Assembly: GCA_020466095.1 (NCBI GenBank)
Contig: CM035806.1
Span: 112,189,401 to 112,253,400 of the forward strand
Source of the DNA: Chlorops oryzae
Taxonomy: Eukaryota; Arthropoda; Insecta; Diptera; Chloropidae
Direction: 5' to 3'
DNA length: 64,000 bases
The notes below the pieces were generated by a model. The model ran no database searches. It was not told where the DNA came from and saw only the letters and a list, made by a program, of their open reading frames with translations. This document shows, one piece after another, positions 52,560-62,854 of this stretch. The position numbers and the translations under genes are program-made. Position 1 is the stretch's first letter. Each line of letters begins with the position of its first letter.

Positions 52560-52563
52560 GCCC

Positions 52564-53456
52564 TAATAAGTTTAAATGCCTTATAAGAGCAAAAATAAGT
52601 AATAAATTCCTTAACAGGGATAATTTAAGGAAAAATAACTATAAAAGCCATTTTAGGGCAGAAGCTATTATAAGAAACATGACTTTGAAGGCACAAATAC
52701 TTAATTAGGGAAATGCGACTTATAGGTCGAGAGTTGAAAGTCAATTTTCCCTATTAGGTTAGGAAATAAAGGAAACTCGACTTTGTGGCCCAATTTTATG
52801 TTCCGCCATGTCTTTCGAATGGCGGATTGCGAATTCTTCTTCTGCATCTGTTTTTTCTATACGAAAAATAATTTTTTTTTAACAAAAATTTATTTTATTC
52901 ACATCAATGAGATGGCCCCTGAAAAATGAAGAAGTACAAGGAGCACTTTCACCATAAATCCAAGCTCGCATATACATTAAGGTTTTATGAATCGCAAAAT
53001 ATTTTTTAATCAAGTCCACATTTTATTTATTATTCATTTCATAAGACATACTTAATAGAAAATCTTTCGCTCATTGTTGAATTGAAGTAATACGTATGAC
53101 TGAATAAGATATTATCTATTTATATATCTCTCTCACTTTTTGTCGTTTCCTTTTACGTTCGTTTTCGTCTCGTTCTTTTCATTTCATTCTGTGCCCAATT
53201 TAGGTTAGAATTTGGTAATTTCGACTTCGTTTCGACCTAATTTTGGTCGAACTGCCTTCTCAATGCCCTAACTTTAAAGACGAAATGCCCTATTATGCCC
53301 TATTATTACCGCCAAACGACTTCCATTCTATTACCCACTTACGTCGAATGGACGTCGTACGGACGTAATTATGCCCTATTTAGGGCAGGGCAAAGAAATA
53401 TTCTGCCCTAAAATAGGTAAGAAATTACCAATTTTCGTACTATTTTGCTAGTTGGG
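52564..53456. repeat. Right arm of element E with subterminal motifs
   Basis: Non-coding. Dense in CCCTA, TTAGGGC, TCGACTT and AATGCCCTA motifs, mirroring the left arm at 36640-37080 and ending in the inverted repeat. Confidence 0.75.
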
Positions 53457-53458
53457 AT

Positions 53459-54240
53459 TTTATATGTAATGTATTCGAAAATCTGCCAAAATGAGAAATA
53501 AAAGTGGCAATGCATGATTCACCAAACAATCAGTTATTGACATTAGTTTCAGCACCGAGTATTGGGTACAAATTTCGTATCCATATAGAAAATTAAATTG
53601 TTTATTTCTTTGTTCAATCAGTCCATTTCTATATTGGAGAAAACTTAAGGTTCTTACACATTCACGCGTTGGATGTTAAAATTAAAAGTTGTAATGAATT
53701 TTATATTAAAAGGTACCCTTGAAAATGTAAGCTATTTTGAATTATAAATAAGGGAGTTTGAAGCTTTACATGAATAAAATAAATTAATATCTGCTCCAAC
53801 TATGATTGGTTACAGTTCATTCGAGGCTTAACTACTTTTAACATATATGCAATGATTTCGACCGCCATGAACTTTAATGTCCATGTTCTTAAAGCACCAA
53901 ATATTGACTTCAGCGATTATTCATAAATTTAAAAGAAATACTACTTTACTTGTATCAAATAATAAATAAATTTATGGAAAAAAGAACAGTTTTAATGAAA
54001 ACACGCATAATAAAGACCACATACAATAAGCTTCTTAAATGTTATAAAAAACGAGTACTTGTATATAAACATGTTAACAAATTTTTTTGTCACTATATAC
54101 ACCTTCTACACCACAACAGCGCCTAACATTTCGCGGGTATAGCATGCATCTGATTTACTCATGCAATATGCCTATGTTGAAGCAACTTATCTCTAACACA
54201 TTGCAGAGATAAGGAAGAAGAAGACGGTTTGCGTTACGAG
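53459..54240. other. Right arm of outer transposon, non-coding
   Basis: AT-rich, no gene or RNA recognised. From about 54260 on, repeated TACACTATTTTGG and AAACTAAAA motifs form the right subterminal region. Confidence 0.55.
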
Positions 54241-54605
54241 TTTGTATGAGTCGCAGTTTTAAACCAAAATAGTTTAACTTTTACACTATTTTGGGGGAAA
54301 ATGCTTTTATACCCGGATAAAATTTATCCGGTTTTAGTTTAAAGAATGTACAATTTGTATAGTTATAAACTAAAAACAGTTTAAATTATACACTATTTTG
54401 GTGTAAATTTCTGTCATACCCTTAATTGGAGTAAAACTTATCTGTTTTCGGTTTAAAATTCTCGTTTTATAATAAAAATGGTGTAAAAGAAAAAATTTTT
54501 GGTGTGACACCGATTTATATTAATTTTGCGAAAGTTTAGGTTATAAGCCAATTTTCGTATGAATGAGCGTTATACTATGACAAAGCTTACATAATTTTAT
54601 ACTTA

Positions 54606-54626
54606 ACACCCAAACTTTTAAGAGTG
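54606..54626 (-). repeat. Right terminal inverted repeat of outer CMC element
   Basis: Reads CACTCTTAAAAGTTTGGGTG inward on the minus strand; followed by TA (54627-54628). Confidence 0.75.
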
Positions 54627-54628
54627 TA

Positions 54629-54975
54629 AACAGAAGATAAAGTCAAATTACTACAACGATTTTGTATAGAAATGGATTTTCCCAATAGGACATTTGAGGC
54701 ATATGACTCAAGTGAAAAGTGTTTAATCCTGCTTCGAACTAGAATCGCTGTTCCACCATGCGCTTTTTCATCAGGGTGGTTTGTTTGGTAGAATCGATAT
54801 CCTGGTATGTAAAAATTGTTTTTATCAGTTAAGTGTGTCTCTGATATAAGCATGACATCGATAGAATTACTTGGAAGAAAATAAGTTCATTCCGTTTTGT
54901 GTTGGCGAACGCCGTTTGCATTCCATGAACATATGATTAGTGTATTCATTTTTAAAAAATGAGTATTTGGCAAAG
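54629..54975 (-). pseudogene. LINE B ORF2 fragment (right half, endonuclease start)
   Basis: Minus-strand start of a Jockey-clade endonuclease: CSWNANGVRQH near 54905-54935, then LISETHLTDKNNF, GYRFYQTNHPDEKAHGGTAIL. It ends LSSVY where the outer transposon begins. The next residues expected (CPP) are at the other side of the insertion, 6704 and below. One frameshift separates the start codon block from the rest. The 5' boundary at about 54975 abuts the hAT-like element. Confidence 0.9.
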
Positions 54976-55060
54976 ATGGGCATAATGCACTAAATATGTA
55001 GTGCACTGAGAAATTGCACTATCACTACTTGCTTAGTGGTAGTGCAAATTAATTTTTAAC

Positions 55061-55260
55061 TATCACTTAAACTTTTAGTGCAAGTGAAAATGATTTGCAC
55101 TATCACTAAAATTTTTAGTGCAAGTGAAAATGATTTGCACTATCACTAATTTTTTAGTGTAAGTTAAAATGAAATGCACTGTCACTAAAACTTTTAGTGT
55201 CAGTTAAAATGAAATGCACTGTCACTAAAACTTTTAGTGCTAGTTAAAATCTTAAGTGGC
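55061..55260 (+). repeat. Five 40-bp subterminal repeats of hAT F
   Basis: Units start at 55061, 55101, 55141, 55181 and 55221; each is itself palindromic (CACTAAAA-TTTTAGTG). Likely transposase-binding repeats. Confidence 0.88.
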
Positions 55261-55390
55261 AGTTAAAACAATTTGCACTATCATAAAAAAAATTTAATAA
55301 TAAAGATCTAAAATCATTTATCAAATCAAGTGTAAATTCCTTTTTATTAATGATATACCTTATGTTATATCATATTATTTAAATATGTAT

Positions 55391-57660
55391 TTATTTAATT
55401 GCATTTGCTCTTCGTAAGACTAGCATCTCAAAATTATAGTCGCTTAATTTTTGCCGCCTTGACCGGTTGACGATACCAGCAAACGAAAATAAGCGCTCGA
55501 CGGCCGCTGCTGAGGGAAGCGGCGTGTTATATTTTAAGAAGATGATTTTAATAAATGGGTGCCGATGTAAAGCATTTATATTTGTGCCGCAGTCGGCGAG
55601 GTAGGAGAGAACCTCTTGCACATAACATCCCGTTTCAGCATTAGAGCCCGGTACGTTTATATCCGTTTTAAAATAAATTCGTATATATAATGATAAACGT
55701 AAAAACTTATTAAATGCAAAAATATTACCAGAAAGTTCTTCCCCAAAATCAAGGAATGATGTACCTGGTGAAGAAGTTACTGTGATGCGAGATTCTATAT
55801 TGGGTATTTTTCCGTATTTCACAACATATTTATGAAACATTTGTTTAACGTCTCCCTCGCAATGAGATGTTGCCGTTTCCAAAAGGCTCTTAACGAATCT
55901 CAGCTTAGTTTCAGGGATAACAAGTGCCGCAGAAGGAGACAATACTTCTCAAACCTTTTCAAAAGATCATCCTTTTGCTGTTGGTTTACTTGGCCCAAAT
56001 ATTTTAAATTTGTTAATTGCAGCCGACGCATTTTTACTCGTATTGACACGATTGCAGGGACGAAATATCCAAATAGCATACATATGCTTTTCGCCATGAA
56101 GATAATCTATTGCTTCCGCAATAGGCTGCATAACCATCACGTATTCTTCCAAATACTCTATTTTACAACTTAGAAAGGAGGGAGCTCCGAGCCTGTAACA
56201 TAGTTCTCCTAGCCTGTCCTTATGATGAAGTAGTTTTCTTACAGAATCGTACAGCGAGTCCCATCTAGTGATGCACGGTGTAGTGAACTGGGCGCCAATA
56301 ACGTCTTGAACTATCTCAGCTGATTTAGGCCTTCCACACTTGTGCCAAATTTGCGTACATCTATTGGGGAAAAAATTTTCATATAACAAAAATTTGTCAA
56401 AAGTTAGGCTTTTACCTGCTGAAAGACATTTTATGAATATCAGATACTGTTGAAGAGGTTACGATTTTCGTGAAGTCTGTGGTTGCCAAAAGGTTTAATG
56501 TGTGACTAGCGCATCGAAAATGTTTTGGTAAACGCGTAGACATATCGAGAAATTCAAAGCTGTATTCGGATATAGATTCACAATCATCATCATCACTCTC
56601 TGATTCATTATCATCATTTACCGCTGAAAGAAAACATAATTCAAAATGCAGTTTATTATATGTATAACATTGTCAACGCTTACTCAAGGCAACACCGAAT
56701 TCTTTGAAGGCTTTCACAAAGTTAGACCCATTATCAGTTATTGTGTACACTATTTTGTCAACCGGTATTCGATATTCATTGTTGATTTCGAAGATAAAAT
56801 TCTAAGCCCGATCAAACGAATGAGTTCCCTTAAATCTTCGGCATGCCAGCGCTGCAGACTTCCTTTCAAAGCTTTCAACATCTAACCAATGACATGTATA
56901 GCCAAAAAAAGATTTCTTTCCACCTGACCAAATATCGGCTGTTGTACACACGATTTTTATTTTTTCCAGTTCGTTTTTCAAATTTGCGATAAATTCCAGG
57001 TGTGTCTCCGAAAGTAACTTGGTGATTGACCGTCTGCTTGGAGTTTTTTGGCCAGTAAACAGCTTTATAAAACTTGGATTTTCAATAACCGATAGTGGCG
57101 AAAACGAATCACAAATAAATGATAATAGATCCCGGTTGTGGGAAGATCTTCGTCCTTTACTGCGCCTATTCTCCACTTTTCTGGACTCGAATGTGTTAAA
57201 CATCGTTGGGTGCATCGATCGCAAATGATGAACACAGTTCGAGCTCACACGAAGCGATCCTTTCACTTTCTTTTCACACATTTGAAAAATGGCGATTATT
57301 CCCATCATTTTTTTTTCGTAAAGCGTCGTGGTTCTCTGCGTTGTGATAGATATATTATTCCGCAGCTAAAAATAAAAATAGATAAGATATATAATGATTA
57401 CTTACCCGTTCCACTATTTTGAAAAATTCGCCACTAAAAAGAACTTTATTCACGCCAACCAACTCATCATCGCTTGTGTTTAAAGTACTACTATTTAATA
57501 TTTAAAGTTCAAAAAATGATTCACCAGGAAAATTAAGTTATTACCTTGTGGTATCACTCAGTTCCAGAGGTCGACTGTTTGAACAGCTTGGAAGATTTTT
57601 ATAGTTTTTATATGTTGGATCAACAACCGAATCGTCACTGCTAAAATCAATTTCACTCAT
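55391..57660 (-). pseudogene. hAT transposase, multi-exon, inactivated
   Basis: Exons read down from the ATG at 57660: 57660-57545; 57487-57406; 57366 to about 56690; about 56632-56423; then about 56375-55391. A zinc-binding BED-like finger (CEKKVKG...NCVHHLRSMHP) comes first, then the catalytic start CTTADIWSG and TCHWLDVESFERKSAALACRRFKG, and TITDNGSNFVKAF. HFRCASHTLNLLATTD and TRWDSLYDSVRKLL follow, and then the C-terminal dimerisation domain LPSAAAVERLFSFAG. It is broken by TAG at 56802-56804 and by frameshifts near 56080 and 55930, so no full-length enzyme is made. Confidence 0.85.
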
Positions 57661-57700
57661 TTTTTTCCACCAAAGCGCGCGCAAGATAATGATGCGATAT

Positions 57701-58195
57701 GAGGACGAAACGTGAACAATGAAGAATCCTGAAGATGGATTCTAAGGAACTGATATGAAAATCCTGAGAAGGATTTTCACGAACTGATCCTGATATTTTT
57801 AAGATTTTATATTGTATTTTTATTTAAATAACACAATCGAAATCTGTATAACCTCCGTTCTGCCAACAAACTATATTTTGAATATAAGGAAAACTCTTGA
57901 TCCGTTTTTTCGCTTGCTTTTGTTTTTGATAAAACTGAATATTAACAAAAATCATGTAGAAGTCTAAAGCCTGAAACCAACTATAGAACGTTCAATAGGT
58001 GAAGCACCCATCTAGAAGCAAACATGTTTTGTATGTGATGCACCTTCTTTATATTTTCTTATTCTATGAAAGTACATAGTGGAGCTCTATTTATGTCGAA
58101 GGCAGTTTAAAGAGTTTTAGAATTGTACATACGATCTTATTTGAAAAGACAAGGAAAAATTCCCCACACATTACACATTTTTCTCTACGTTTTAG
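57701..58195. other. Spacer without recognised gene
   Basis: AT-rich. A short inverted pair AATCCTGA...AAAATCCTGAGAAGGATTTT occurs near 57730-57770. Nothing else recognised. Confidence 0.5.
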
Positions 58196-59185
58196 ACTCT
58201 ATTCATTAGCCAGTGCAAGCTAATTGCTTTAAGTTTCATCTGAGTCCGCTTCGCTTCGATATGCTTGCGCCAGGTCAGCCTTCTATCTAAATGAACTCCG
58301 AGGTATGTTATTTCTTCAACTTGAGGGATTCGAATGTTATTTAGGAATGCGTCAGGAGAGACGCCTCTATTAAGTGTGAATATAATGTGACGAGATTTTT
58401 GTTCGTTAACTTTAATACGCCAACGGGATAACCAGTTTTGGATATTATTTAAATGCGCTTGGAGCTCGTTGGTTGCCACCACCACGTTTTTGTGTCTACT
58501 TAGAAATGCTGTATCATCAGCAAACGTCGATGTGAAAATTTGACCACTAATAGGAATGTCAGATGTAAATAAAAGGTATAAAAAAGGACCAGCAACGCTC
58601 CCTTGCGGAACTCCGGCATTAATTACAAAGTCTTTTGTTATAAATGAATTTTGTTTTACTTGGAATTTTCTATTACTCAGATAAGAATTTAAGACTGCAT
58701 GAACATTTTTAGGGAGTAATTGCCTGATTTTAAATTTCAGCCCATCATGCCAAACTTTGTCGAATGCTTGTTGAATATCTAAAAATACCGCCGAGCAGTA
58801 TTCTTTTTTTTCGTATGCGATTCTTATTTCATTTGTAATTCGATTAACTTGCTCGATTGTACCGTGTTTTTCCCTAAATCCAAACTGATGAGAGGGAATA
58901 ATGTTTTGTTCAAGTAAGAATGACGACAATTTCGGAATAAGTAGTTTTTCAAATAGTTTCGAGAGACAAGGAAGAAGACTAATCGGCCTGTAGGATAAGG
59001 CTTGAGAAGGATCTTTACCTGGTTTCCGTACCATAATTATGACCGATCTCTTCCAGTCATGTGGAAAATGACCATACTTTATTATTGCATTAAAAAGGTT
59101 TGTTATAAACACCACTGCAATAAGTGGTATGTTTTTCAACATTTTCGGAGTAATCAAATCATACCCTGGAGCTTTTTTGCAGACT
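58192..59185 (-). pseudogene. LINE G reverse transcriptase, copy 1
   Basis: Minus-strand RT with PKPGKDPSQALSYRP-type block (here RKPGKD), QFGFREKHGTIEQVNR, QQAFDKVWHDGL, NAGVPQGSVAGP, FADDTAFLS and RRLTWRKHIEAKRTQMKLKAI. It ends abruptly at LMNRV, where LINE A continues with the thumb region. The 3' boundary lies at about 58196. Confidence 0.9.
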
Positions 59186-59870
59186 TAGAAATGCTGTATC
59201 ATCAGCAAACGTCGATGTGAAAATCTGACCACTAATAGGAATGTCAGCTGTAAATAAAAGGTATAAAAAAGGACCAGCAACGCTCCCTTGCGGAACTCCG
59301 GCAATAATTACAAAGTCTTTTGTTATAAATAAATTTTGTTTTACTTGGAATTTTCTATTACTCAGATAAGAATTTAAGACTGCATGAACATTTTTAGGGA
59401 GTAATTGCCTGATTTTAAATTTCAGCCCATCATGCTAAACTTTGTCGAATGCTTGTTGAATATCTAAAAATACCGCCGAGCAGTATTCTTTTTTTTCGTA
59501 TGCGATTCTTATTTCATTTGTAATTCGATTAACTTGCTCGATTGTACCGTGTTTTTCCCTAAATCCAAACTGATGAGAGGGAATAATGTTTTGTTCAAGT
59601 AAGAATGACGACAATTTCGGAATAAGTAGTTTTTCAAATAGTTTCGAGAGACAAGGAAGAAGACTAATCGGCCTGTAGGATGAGGCTTGAGAAGGATCTT
59701 TACCTGGTTTCCGTACCATAATTATGACCGATCTCTTCCAGTCATGTGGAAAATGACCATACTTTATTATTGCATTAAAAAGGTTTGTTATAAACACCAC
59801 TGCAATAAGTGGTAAGTTTTTCAACATTTTCGGAGTAATCAAATCATACCCTGGAGCTTTTTTGCAGACT
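58501..59870. repeat. 685-bp tandem duplication in LINE G
   Basis: Copies 58501-59185 and 59186-59870. The breakpoint shares ACT (TCTACT|TAGAAA and GCAGACT|TAGAAA). About six or seven substitutions separate the copies (about 1%). Confidence 0.9.
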
Positions 59871-60160
59871 AATTTATTCTTGATGACGTCAATGATTTCA
59901 CTGGGAGTTATTTCGTAGTGCAAATGTTGAGTGTTTTCAGAACTTTGTGTAACAGGGTGAACAAAGCTACCTGGATTTGGTTGAAATACCTTACTAAGGT
60001 GCAAAGCAAACACGTTAGCCTTCTCTTCGTCGTTACGCACGCACCCACCGTTAGGAACTCTAATAGGGAATTCACTTTCGACCGGAGTCTTCACCCCACG
60101 TATTTGTTTGTTGCCATTCCCTCCTGCACCTTCTTTTACAGGCCACCAGATTTTCTATTT
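59186..60160 (-). pseudogene. LINE G reverse transcriptase, copy 2 and linker
   Basis: Duplicate of the RT core preceded by the N-terminal RT/linker (VKTPVESEFPIRVPNGG, ANVFALHLSKVFQPNP). The motif AFDKVWH is cut by TAG in place of Trp (about 59436). Upstream, near 60095-60160, deletions join short linker pieces (TNTEIENLVACKRRCRREWQQ). Confidence 0.88.
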
Positions 60161-60870
60161 CAGTATTTGTAAAGGACACCTTTTCCAACTTGTTTTGGTC
60201 TTTCGTTCAATTGGAATAACACTGGAGAATGATCTGAAGACAGATCAAACGTTGTATATGTTGATATGGATTCTCTTTTAATCCCTTTTATAATGCCAAA
60301 ATCTATAAGATCTGGTAATTTATTTGGGTCCGCTGGCCAATAAGTTGGTTTCCTAGGAGAAACAAAGTCGAGACTGTTATTTTTATTCGTAATTGCCCTA
60401 TATAGTTGAGCACCTTTAGGATTACAAAGACGGGAAGCCCAGAGGGTGTGCTTTGCATTATAATCTCCAGCTGCGATGAATTTATCACCGAGGGTTTTGA
60501 AGAAATCTATATACATTTTTTCTGGAATAGTGTGACGCGGTGGGCAGTATACCGCCGAGACTGACATGATTTTGCTATTAGCCCAAATACTTATTGTTGT
60601 TGCTTGTATAAAAGAAGTTGCATACGATTCCATTAGGAAGTGCCTAATTCTCTTACGGATAAGAATGCCTGTACCACCGTGTGCTTTACCATCTGGATGA
60701 TTGGTTTTGTAAAATATATATCCAGGAATTGCGAAGAAGCATTTATTAGTTAAGTGAGTTTCTGAGAGAAGCAATACATCAACGGATTCACGAATTAAAA
60801 AATTTTGGATTTCTAGCTTATGCCGGCTTAAGCCGTTTGAATTCCATGCACACATTTTTAAACTGCTCAT
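60160..60870 (-). pseudogene. LINE G endonuclease domain (ORF2 start)
   Basis: 236 codons from the ATG at 60870, which overlaps the ORF1 stop as ATGA. AP-endonuclease landmarks: CAWNSNGLSRHK, LLLSETHL, GGTGILI, SAVYCPP, AGDYNAKHTLW, DLSSDHSPVLF. It ends prematurely after a deletion near 60160. Confidence 0.9.
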
Positions 60871-61280
60871 ATTTTCGAAAGAAGAGCTGTCATTAACTTA
60901 GTCTGCATTTCCACAATTGTGTCGACTGATTTTTGCATCGCCTGCATAAAGTTAGAAATACTTTGAGTAAGAGTTGATATCATTAATTCAAGAATGCTAT
61001 TTGAGTTGGAAGGTGTGAACTGATTTGATGGAATGCCTGCCTTCAATGCATTTGCATAGGAAACACCTGGAGTAAAAGCAACACTAGCTATGTTCGAGGA
61101 TGGCGCGGTTAAAGGAACAAATGTATTTTTAACTGGATTTCGAGACATTTGCTTTCGCATATCAAGACGCTGCTTAAGATTTTTGTAAACTATACAGCCT
61201 CGGTAATTTGCAGCATGATTACCTTGGCAGTTGCTACATTTTACTAAGTTGCGGTCGTTTTGCGATTTTTTACTACACAC
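60867..61280 (-). pseudogene. LINE G ORF1, C-terminal part
   Basis: Contains the third knuckle (CSNCQGNHAANYRGC) and the C-terminal helical tail, in a frame shifted from the N-terminal part; the break is near 61255-61280. Ends ATATGA sharing ATGA with ORF2. Confidence 0.88.
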
Positions 61281-62464
61281 GGAACTTGATGAAGTTCACC
61301 ACATATTACACACACTGAACGCAGAGTGCAGTAAGTTTTGGTATGGCCAAACTCTTGCCAATTATTGCATTGTACTGGCCCATTTCGTTTGTGAGGCTCT
61401 TCCACGGTAATTTTACGATGCAATAAGTACATCAAGTTATAAATGGGATGGCTTTCATTTTTTGTAAGCTTTAAGTTGTCTGGAAGAAGGTCAACTCTAA
61501 ACATTGGCTGCGGTATTTTTTCTTTGTTTATTATATTTATTACTGCTCTAGCAGGAAAGCCCTGTTCGCCGAGAGCATTTTTTATATCGCCTGGATCAAC
61601 GTCTCCTTCAATACCTTTAATCACGACTGAAATACCTTTGCTACTTTTAAGCTGGTATGTATAGAAATTCTTTTTTCCCTTTTCAAATTGATTAACAACT
61701 TTGCGATAGCTAGCCTCAGAATCAGTTTGGATTTTAGTTTCGTGAATGTTTCCTCTAGTTAAGGGAACAACATGGAAGTTGCTATTGTTTAGGAGGCTTG
61801 CTAAACTGGCCACTACTGCATTGGAGCTACGCTCCCGCAAATAAATTGAAGGCGGTTTTAATTCTTTACTTGGCTCATTTTTAGATGATTTATCATTTAG
61901 ATTTTCTGATAAAAGAGCAAAGCGGTTACCCGATAGAGTACTAGGCGGAGTGGATACGGTTTCCGTTTTATTAAGTTTAGCCCTGCTGGCATTGTTTGCA
62001 GTTGGGCTTCTTTTTCTTTTAATTATATTGACGTAGCGATGCATGCCAATAAGTACCGCTTGCTGTTCGCTTTGTTTTTTTACAATATTGTTCGACTTAA
62101 TAACCGCATTACCTGAGTTCATTGCGTTTTTTGTTATTGTAGCGGTTGAAATAGGAGATGCTGTGGCCTCAGCTTGATATAATTTACTTGAGATGTTTTT
62201 CTCTGTTGAATTCGGATTTATTGCACTGGTGGAGTTGGAGCGTTGCCTTTGGAACTGGCTTCTCAGCATTGAAAACTGGCTGATCGATTCGGACTGGACG
62301 GAAGTTTCGTTTTCGTGAAGAAACTGCTTGCTGGGTAGTTGCACAACTTTTGGAACTTGATCTTCATCATCTTCGACAACTACCGTACCATGGTTTGTGT
62401 CGACGCTACTAGAGCATTTAGCAGAGCTTTTCGAAGAGCTTTTTGGTGAATGGCCAATTGGCAT
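61244..62464 (-). pseudogene. LINE G ORF1, N-terminal part
   Basis: From the ATG at 62464: a Ser-rich N-terminal extension of about 140 residues absent from truncated LINE A, then the region homologous to LINE A ORF1 (GMHRYVNI, YLRERSSN, YTYQLKSSKGISVVIKG). The first zinc knuckle reads CNNWQEFGHTKTYC, with Trp where the second Cys should be, and the second is cut by the frameshift. This copy reveals where the native ORF1 start of the family lies. Confidence 0.88.
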
Positions 62465-62854
62465 CAGCTGACAGCTGAGTCAGCTGCGGCAAGCAGCTTT
62501 CTTTCTATAAAAGTGTTTTTGTATCAAATAGGAATGACTTGGAATATGAAATACTTATCTTAGAGGAAATTTCTTATTTGAACTCTTTAGATCACTGCCC
62601 ACAAGTAGGTAACTGGCTGGATAACACCACTCAGCCACTCGCGAGGAAAAAACGACCTAGCGCGTTGGTTTTCTGTATAGTCAATTACTTGTATATTTGA
62701 ATTTTATAACTTTGAATTTTTGCGCTTGAAAAACACAGCTGAACGCGGCGAAGTGTTGCCCTCTTGAACATAAAAAAAAAAGATAAAAATTAAATTTTAA
62801 AAAATTTTATAAATCTATGAGCTCGCTTGTATAATTGAATAGGAAAACCGTAAC
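62465..62854. other. Junction of LINE G 5' end and hAT 5' region
   Basis: No gene. Probably LINE G 5' UTR followed by the promoter side of the hAT element. The exact border and hAT terminus were not located. Confidence 0.45.

Larger units (their letters stand above)
36631..53456 (+). mobile_element. DNA transposon 'E' (CMC-like transposase), hosting gypsy D
   Basis: Terminal inverted repeats CCCAACAAGCAAAATAG (left) and CCCAACTAGCAAAATAG (right, inverted), flanked by AT (36629-36630, 53457-53458). Both arms are rich in GCCCTA, TAGGGC, GTCGAA and CCTATTTT motifs, a subterminal repeat pattern. The left arm carries part of a transposase (plus strand) and a three-exon DUF4806-like gene (minus strand). 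About 3.5 kb is element sequence; gypsy D accounts for the rest. The transposase lacks its 3' half, so the copy is not autonomous. Confidence 0.8.
6705..54626 (-). mobile_element. Outer CMC-like DNA transposon, swollen by nested insertions
   Basis: Both ends begin CACT (CACTGCAAAAAAATTTGGGG at left; CACTCTTAAAAGTTTGGGTG on the reverse strand at right), next to TA at 6703-6704 and 54627-54628. The flanks are the two halves of one LINE B gene that abut perfectly when this segment and one TA are removed. CAC-starting termini, a 2-bp TA duplication, subterminal tandem repeats and a transposase with the DPMHDLLEG motif all suit the CMC (CACTA-Mirage-Chapaev) superfamily. About 6.8 kb is element-derived; the rest is younger elements. 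Its genes run on the minus strand from about 36.2 kb down to 8.3 kb. Confidence 0.8.
54976..57700 (-). mobile_element. hAT transposon 'F', decayed
   Basis: The left end reads AGATGGGCATAATGCACTAA, typical of a large hAT group, and is followed by 40-bp subterminal repeats. The transposase runs on the minus strand. No matching inverse end is seen to the right, so that terminus is lost or too diverged. Confidence 0.75.
58196..62464 (-). mobile_element. Jockey-clade LINE 'G', decayed, internally duplicated
   Basis: A relative of LINE A with the same ORF1-ATGA-ORF2 layout. The 3' end is missing (stops inside ORF2 thumb at 58196). It has a 685-bp tandem duplication in RT, at least two deletions between endonuclease and RT (near 60160 and 60095), a stop in the duplicated copy and an ORF1 frameshift. 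Confidence 0.9.
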
